Shown here in pieces: positions 58,101-64,000 of a stretch of 64,000 nt of DNA. The notes under the pieces are model-generated. The model was not told the DNA's origin and did not search any database. It saw only the letters and a program-made list of their open reading frames with translations. Each line of letters opens with the position of its first letter. Position 1 is the first letter of the stretch. The DNA is taken from contig JADFUC010000759.1 in NCBI GenBank assembly GCA_019722365.1, positions 372,001 through 436,000 of the forward strand, given 5' to 3'. Source of the stretch: Lithospermum erythrorhizon (lineage: Eukaryota > Streptophyta > Magnoliopsida > Boraginales > Boraginaceae). Position numbers and translations under genes: made by a program.

Positions 58101-60330
58101 ATCGAATGATGACAGTAGTGGTTAAATAAACTACAAAGCAGCTTTCTACAATTTATTTTCTAATCTTTCTTCTCCCGAAACGATTTCTGATAGATCCTTT
58201 TTAGTTCAAATATTTTTATTTTGGCTTTGTGTTTGACATAGGAGTCGAAGAACTTCCTATTTTATCCCTCTGCTGATTTTATAGTGAAGTTTAGATCGTC
58301 ATGCCAGATTCTTCTCCTATTTAAGAAGTAAAACTCAAGTCGATTTAAGGCTCAGCCATTGGTCAGATTTTGGTAGTTCTAGATGGATTATTTTGAAAAG
58401 TTGAGAATTATTTCTCGAATGCTTGATTTGATCAATATGTTACCAACTCATCTTTGTTCCAAGATTTGATTGCATTCTTTATATTTTTGAGATTATGGAT
58501 TTAAAGCTAAAGGTAGGAGCTCGAGGAGGTGGAATTGCTTATCAAAGGGTTTCGACCAAGATTTGTAACAACAAAAGGAAGCGAAACTGAGATGCCAGAA
58601 GGAAGCGATTTAAGTTTGAACGGTCTCGCAATTGATGATTTAATCGCTTTTAAGTGGAGATAAGTAGAGCCATGATCATATTCGACGGGAGGCCAACATT
58701 AATGGGATGTTGAAACGCGTTTGAAAGTGTAACTGCTGTAAAATAGGAAGCAAAAAGATCTGTTGAACATACTGTTGTAATTCACCGGCTGATAACAGCT
58801 TGGTATAACACTTGACACCTAACAAAAAAAACAAACAGAACCAGTTGTCGGTATTACCCATGTAAGTAACACTGTGACACAACATGATAAGGCCGACATA
58901 GATAAATAATACTAAAAAGCAAAAACACCACAAGATGATAACCCTTACGTCTGGGACAACTCCGCCTAATGAATAATTCACTATTATAACGAGAATTACA
59001 AATAAGTGTCTTATCTCCTCGAACGCTATATTCTACTTATCAAGATGTACGAGCCAAGCTCCCACTTTGCTACACCTATCCTCCATAACACACTACTATC
59101 TCTAGTATTGCTTCTTACGCATAAATAACTAAAAGCAGCATCGTCTTAACGAAAGGGCATCAAATACTGTATTATTACTAAAGCGAGTTTTATGTAACAA
59201 CTCCGTACATTCAAATTTACAATAAAGTAAATATGTCAAGCTCTTTTCCTCACAAAATAACGCAATCCTCTATTAGTTTCCTGGCCAGTCTAAGTCTTCG
59301 CGAGGCCTTTATATAGCGTGAGGCACAAACAAGTTTATGGCAATAATTTCCATGAATAAACCTTCCATAATTGCTTCGATACTTTCCTTTGTCCCATAAT
59401 CAACCAAATCAGACTTTTATGCTCGCATACAATCCAAGACATTACTATATATTATAAGATCTAAAAATATCTCTTCCAATTATTACCAAATTCAGCAAAA
59501 TCTCGAAAGTATCTACACGATATCCGATAAAGAAATAATCCAAGAGTAATCAATCAGTTTTCGATAATTTTGTTCCAATATCATTACCATTCACGCTTTT
59601 GTCTATCAACAAAGTTGCTACCAATAAAAACACTAACACGTCGGGATCATTCAAAATTTTCCATTGCCCTATCGTTTTCAAACTATAATACCACGCCTAG
59701 CGCTTCTACTACGAGTATTTACAACTGCATACAAAGGGAGGTCTTCTAGAACACAGAGAGAAAATTAAGAAGGTGTAGTAAACCAGGGATGGATTTTTTG
59801 GGGGATGGTGATTTTTCAGTGTTAAAAAGAACTTGATTAAAATCGCCACAAACGAAAAGATCGAGATCGGAAAAGGGTTTAACGTGAGATTGAAATAAAT
59901 TTCCCCATGTTTTTGCCTACGCCACAATTACATGATGACCATATAAACAAGCAAGATACCAAGCGAAGTTGCTTTCTCATGGGTTATTTTTAAAGAGAAG
60001 AAAGTGCTTAGAGAGGAGGAAAGTCTTGAATTTTATATTAGAGGAGAAACCAATCCAAATACCCTCACTATGAGCCGAAGCATCAAAACCAAAAGAGAAA
60101 GGAAAAAGAAGTTTTGAAAGTCGTAAGGTAGCAATATTTACGTAGCAAATGGTTTCACTAAGAAAACAAATATCGTGTTTAAATCAAGATGACTAGGTCA
60201 GTTAAAGTAAATGAATCAGATGTCTCATCTAAACTTCTTACGCTTTCAAGATAGATTTTCATGATATCATTGTAGTCGTTTAACAAATCCACCCAAATCC
60301 TTTTGGTAAGATAAAATCATTTAATCATTT
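55198..60330 (-). mobile_element. Decayed LINE (L1-type) retrotransposon
   Basis: Read on the minus strand: endonuclease part at about 60180-59700 (HDICFLSET, then AWYLACLYG, then LFVCGDFNQVL); reverse transcriptase from about 57975 (YKSPGPDGFPAEFYQ) through 57630-57480 (motif A region KVFDRVRWDFLFHLLEKL) and FADDS near 57270; thumb region at 57050-56860 (IDKIKRRILSWKSRFLNFTG, VYPMGVYKF); WTVGNG near 56560; and a possible RNase-H-like tail at about 55530-55240. A T run at 55201-55208 on the plus strand fits the poly-A tail. Frames are broken many times, and the catalytic Asp of motif A is changed to Gly (57569-57571). It is dead. Confidence 0.88.
57702..57974 (-). pseudogene. LINE reverse transcriptase, finger/palm fragment
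   Basis: The longest open piece of the LINE. SPGPDGFPAEFYQNNWDTVG is the conserved non-LTR reverse transcriptase block, followed by FITLIPKID, where intact elements continue with a DFRPISLCN-type block; here that block is garbled (IDPSMLSDVMHKINYKS), showing decay. The frame has no role of its own. Confidence 0.85.
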
Positions 60331-61499
60331 AATATATGAGAAAAAATCCTTTAATAATGGTAAACTTATGGTAAGTCGCTTATCCGTATTAGCGGACGGA
60401 AATTCGAGAGAATATAATTAGACCATACCGACTACTTCCCTTGATTACTGCGTCCATGCGACTGCATCTAATTATATCGATCGGCCCTCCAAATGTAGTA
60501 CGGGATACCTATAATACTACTACGACGGCTCTGCTCGACCAAATTATGATTTGGAAGAATCTCGACTGAAAGCATATGTTCAACCGATCTAACTTGCTTT
60601 CCTCGATCCTCCCTTTGATCCCCATCCCTTACATTCTAATAAATTGGACTATTTTCACAAGCATCTTCCATCCTAGTCAATAACCGCATCACACCGGTAT
60701 TACTAACAAAGCGGAGACTTTAAAACGCACGCCTTATTTATCTCCGGTCCAATTATTGATCCTCTACGACTCAATTTTTATTTACAACTTTCAAATTTTG
60801 TTGAATTCCTCTTGATATCGATGAACGAATGACGGAAGTTGATCCTCTATTCCATGCTTTCATATATCGTGCAAGTCGAGAGTCTGATCCAATAATTTCA
60901 TTTGTTGATGCGATAAGCCAATAACTTTTCTTTTCTTCAATAGTATATTATCGCGCTGGGAATCTAATGTCTTTCTCGAGCTTTGCACAATAGCCTCCAA
61001 AGAATAAATTTCCTCTTTTCGCGATTTCTTAGAAAAGGTCACAGTATTCTCAAAATCATTCCTTTTTTCTATTGAAGATTTCTATTTTTCAATACCCTTA
61101 TCACATTTCATCTTATCAATGGCGATGCCTTTTTTCTTATCAAAAACTAGGTCCTCAATCTTGATTTTACGCTCAAGTATTGATTTTTGCTCACTTGTTA
61201 GCTCATCTTTTTTTCTTCGCGATTTTGCTTTTGAATTATAGATTTAATACGAGACAATAATTTCAAAAATTATTACTGCATTCAAATTTGTTTCAACCAC
61301 ACATAATAATTAATTAGTGATAAAATAAAAATAATCTATAAATAATATAGGCAAGAATTGAATTTCTTTATAACTTAAATTGTCCAATTTATAATCCAAC
61401 AATTGTAAACCAAATACCTCAAATCTATTGTAAAGTAAATAAAGGGATAATCTATTGGTTGCACACCAAATCAACTCAAAGTGAACCTTATCTCGTATA
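60331..61499. other. Region upstream of the LINE endonuclease
   Basis: On the minus strand, 61042-60860 reads KSRKEEIYSLEAIVQSSRKT and GLSHQQMKLLDQTLDLHDIY, lysine/glutamate-rich text that could be a coiled-coil remnant of a LINE first open frame or another decayed gene. The rest shows nothing. I do not assign a gene. Confidence 0.35.
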
Positions 61500-62475
61500 G
61501 TGATCCTTCCACCACTCCCAATCAACCAACATTAATCAAAATTTTGGATAATGGTACATTATTCATGTTAATGCAAGGTGTCGATGAAGTTTTTTATGAT
61601 TAGTACAACCGTTATAATCAGTTTAAGCAAAGTTACATCACAAGGATACTTACTTTGATTTCGGCCCAAGCAAGTTAAAACCGTGATGGGCCGCTTTTGG
61701 CGCAAGTGCTACTTATAAGAAGATCGGGATTGATTGATTCAGAATTTTATCCAAACAAAGTGTTTTCAAGAGATGACGAACCGTGATGCTGGCGGAAAGA
61801 TCTATAAACGTCATGTGTATGAGACTCTTTTATCGCGAGTCCTTATTGCCTAAGAAGACGGCTCTATCCATTTACACTATATAAAGATTCCTCAAGTCTT
61901 AATTCAAAGACAACACAACTATATCGCTTATTTATCCATGAGCATCTTTTGATCAAAACACATAAAGTGTTTAAAGAGAAAGCCATTGCGGTGTTAGAAG
62001 AAATCTCTATTCTTTTAATTCAATAAATGGCCATAACACATAGTTGTAACAACCATTGAGCGCGTTTAATCAAGCTGATCGCTGTGTTGTAACACCGAGT
62101 AGTTGTTGACGCGGCAGCCGTTAAAGCGGATCCTGCATCAAGTCAGCGGCGTTACAGGCGTAGTAGAACGTGAAACATTCATGTAAAGCCCCTACTTGTA
62201 ATTACTTCAACGCTATAAATGATTTCTCCCCTGCAACGCCTCTGCACGTAGGCGTCACATCGATTAATCGAACTCCAAGTATCATCAGTATCGCTCTTTA
62301 TTTTATCATTATTTGGTATCAAGCAGACGCTGCTATTATCATGGCGGTGATTAACTGCTGGGCGAATAACTCCATTGACATTTATAGTCATAATACTCAA
62401 TTCCCAACCTTACATGATAATTAATTAGGCGAGAAAATTAAAAAAAATATATTATCAATAAATAATATAGATTTA
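61305..62475. repeat. Pair of about 55-bp direct repeats flanking the LTR fragment
   Basis: 61305-61350 and 62416-62472 share TAATTAATTAG, AAAATAAAAA-like text and TAAATAATATAG in the same order. They could be terminal repeats or a coincidence in AT-rich DNA. Confidence 0.4.
61500..62330 (+). mobile_element. LTR fragment with tRNA-Met-type primer site
   Basis: TATATAAAG at 61878-61886 is followed by a leader-like region. A putative LTR end near 62310 precedes TGGTATCAAGC (62314-62324), which matches the usual primer-binding site TGGTATCAGAGC of plant LTR retrotransposons except for one missing base. No gag or pol follows. The left border is a guess. Confidence 0.45.
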
Positions 62476-63390
62476 ATTAAATTAAATTGTATTTAAATCT
62501 CAACCATAAAAATAAGTTACTAAAATTTAAAATTTATTGTCACAGATATCAGATAATTTATCTCAACAATACAAGTGGTCAAGAATTGTCACGCAAGTGA
62601 AGATCATAAATGCCAAATTCCCTCCATCCTATTTTGCTTGGCCCCATTTACTTCGATACGCATTTAAGAATGACAAATTACATATAATATTAATTTTCCT
62701 CTAAAAATTTAAACGAAAAGAGTAGCCTATTTTCATGATTGTCAAAAAAGAAAAAACGGATAAACAAACTGGGATGAGGGTAGTATCATTTTCATTTACT
62801 TTCATTATATTTGAAGAGAATATAAAACTGACTTTCATGAATTCAATTCACAGAAACAAAATATCCACATAAATTTCGTGATTTGTAATTAACGATTATT
62901 AGAATTGTCCACATTATTTATTGGATTATGATCATTACTCTCTACTATATTCACATGAAGCGATATGTCACATTCATGATTCAACCATGACATTTTAGGC
63001 TTAGTGAGTTATTTCAAAATGTATAACTTCATATACGATCTGTGATATTTATAATTTTTGCAATGAATGAAGAGCTGATTTTGGCAGTGTTTGACTACCA
63101 AGAAGTAAAGTAAACAAACAGGGTGAGACACTAGAAAATAGAAATCCCCCCCATATATCATATTCTCTTGAAAGGAAGAGTAGTTTCCTTCCAGGAAAAA
63201 GGCCCTACTGTTGCCCCCTTTTGCCTTCCCAGCGACAATTCGGCAAGCATACTTACTATATGAAGCCTAACAGAAGCGAATAGCGGGTCATTCACCCGCT
63301 CCTTTGTTTTATCCACTTAACTATTCGAGCAAGACAATGTTGCATGACTTGCTTAACTGGAAACTTGACAGTCCTTCCACAGTGACATCA
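62331..63390. other. Spacer and 3' untranslated region of the right-edge gene
   Basis: AT-rich to about 63,100 and then mixed. The part next to 63,390 is probably the 3' untranslated region of the minus-strand gene. Short open frames at 62170-62424 overlap on both strands and show no family. Confidence 0.45.
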
Positions 63391-64000
63391 TCAAGGCTGG
63401 ATGTTAGGGCAGGCGTTCTCGCTGGTAAATTTATTTGAAACTGATTTCAGGGCATAGGCTGGCGACTGGTTATCGTTCCTTACTTCCTTGCAACTTGCTC
63501 TAAGCCTCCGAGTTGGTCGAGGAGCATTGTTATCTTTCAGTGTTGCTATAACCTGCGCAGAAGGAGACAGTCTATAACTTAGCAGCAAGCTTTGGATAAG
63601 ATGGGACATACACACAAAAACAACTGAAATGCAGAACAACATAACCCTATAGAACTATGCAATACTATATTTTCTTAAGTTCCTCAAATATACCACATGG
63701 ATAACCAACCCAGTCTTAGACTGTTACAGTCAGGTGTAATAGGCACACACCTTTGATGCATCACTTGGTGCCCTCCTTGAGCTAAAGGAATCTGAACAAG
63801 TCCCAACTTTGGAGGACATAAATTTGAAATCTTTTCTTGCTTTCACCTGTTGCAGAAGATACAAAACTGCTCTTAGTCACGATCCCTCGAAGAAAGGATA
63901 ATTTTCAAATTGACCGTCACAATTGTGTATGGACAAATATTGAAATCTAGTAACCTTAAAATTCTCTTGTAGTTTATCCTTTTCTGTTTCCTTGGCCTTT
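63391..64000 (-). CDS. C-terminal exons of an unrecognised basic protein (partial)
   Basis: Three minus-strand exons, in frame with GT..AG borders: 64000-63955 (cut by the window edge), 63846-63751, 63552-63391, ending in TGA at 63393-63391. The first visible piece, KAKETEKDKLQENFK, is charged and coiled-coil-like. The rest is rich in Ser, Arg and Lys (KARKDFKFMSSKVGTCSDSF, then SSRRAPSDASK, then NNAPRPTRRLRASCKEVRND) with no catalytic motif. I do not recognise the family. The layout (coiled coil followed by a disordered basic tail) is seen in many plant cytoskeletal and chromosome proteins, but that is only a general resemblance. The intron positions and clean splice sites make it a real gene rather than a chance frame. 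Confidence 0.7.

Noticed and set aside
62170..62424. Overlapping open frames on both strands
   Set aside because: Both strands are open over the same bases with no family signature, and the region overlaps the LTR-like fragment.

Overview
This is a eukaryotic window from a flowering plant, most likely a eudicot. Its genes are split by AT-rich introns with GT..AG borders (one GC..AG), the proteins belong to plant families (ARP3, pectate lyase, a plant RCC1-repeat protein, an AIRP2-type RING E3, an F-box protein with its associated domain, a CPBP/CAAX-type protease), and the spaces are full of decayed retrotransposons. I cannot name the species. No bacterial-type operon, CRISPR array, rRNA or intact tRNA gene was seen.

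Layout. 1-5300: remains of a Ty3/gypsy retrotransposon on the minus strand (gag-like piece, integrase, end of pol) with tandem repeats beyond its 3' end. 7620-12824: complete nine-exon ARP3 gene on the plus strand, with a minisatellite and a copied exon-1 end in intron 1. 13834-15824: complete four-exon pectate lyase on the minus strand, convergent with ARP3, with a clear TATA box. 19254-19475: isolated, frameshifted first-exon remnant of an acyl-activating enzyme. 21234-24013: complete five-exon RCC1-repeat gene on the minus strand with one GC-AG intron. 24.3-29.4 kb: AT-rich spacer with several tandem and inverted repeats. 29.4-40.7 kb: a large LTR element with 2-kb, strongly diverged LTRs and no recognisable protein inside. 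42005-44394: seven exons of a CPBP/CAAX-type membrane protease on the minus strand, first exon not found. 46536-47664: F-box gene on the minus strand broken by two one-base shifts. 48229-49986: complete five-exon RING E3 gene on the plus strand, divergent from the F-box gene over 564 bp. 50-55.2 kb: very AT-rich spacer with a 0.9-kb tandem duplication and a Helitron-like 3' end. 55.2-60.3 kb: decayed LINE on the minus strand. 61.5-62.3 kb: LTR-like fragment with a tRNA-Met-type primer site. 63391-64000: last three exons of an unrecognised gene running off the right edge.

The genes do not form a pathway. ARP3 nucleates actin as part of the Arp2/3 complex, pectate lyase loosens the wall outside the cell, the F-box and RING genes belong to ubiquitination, and the protease is a membrane enzyme. 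What links them is the repeat landscape: one short dispersed repeat family occurs in introns or upstream DNA of three of the genes. The most unusual points are the copied splice donor in ARP3 intron 1, the paired single-base shifts in the F-box gene, the doubled core promoter in one LTR of the 11-kb element, and gene fragments stranded in non-coding DNA. I found nothing that I could defend as a new biological system.
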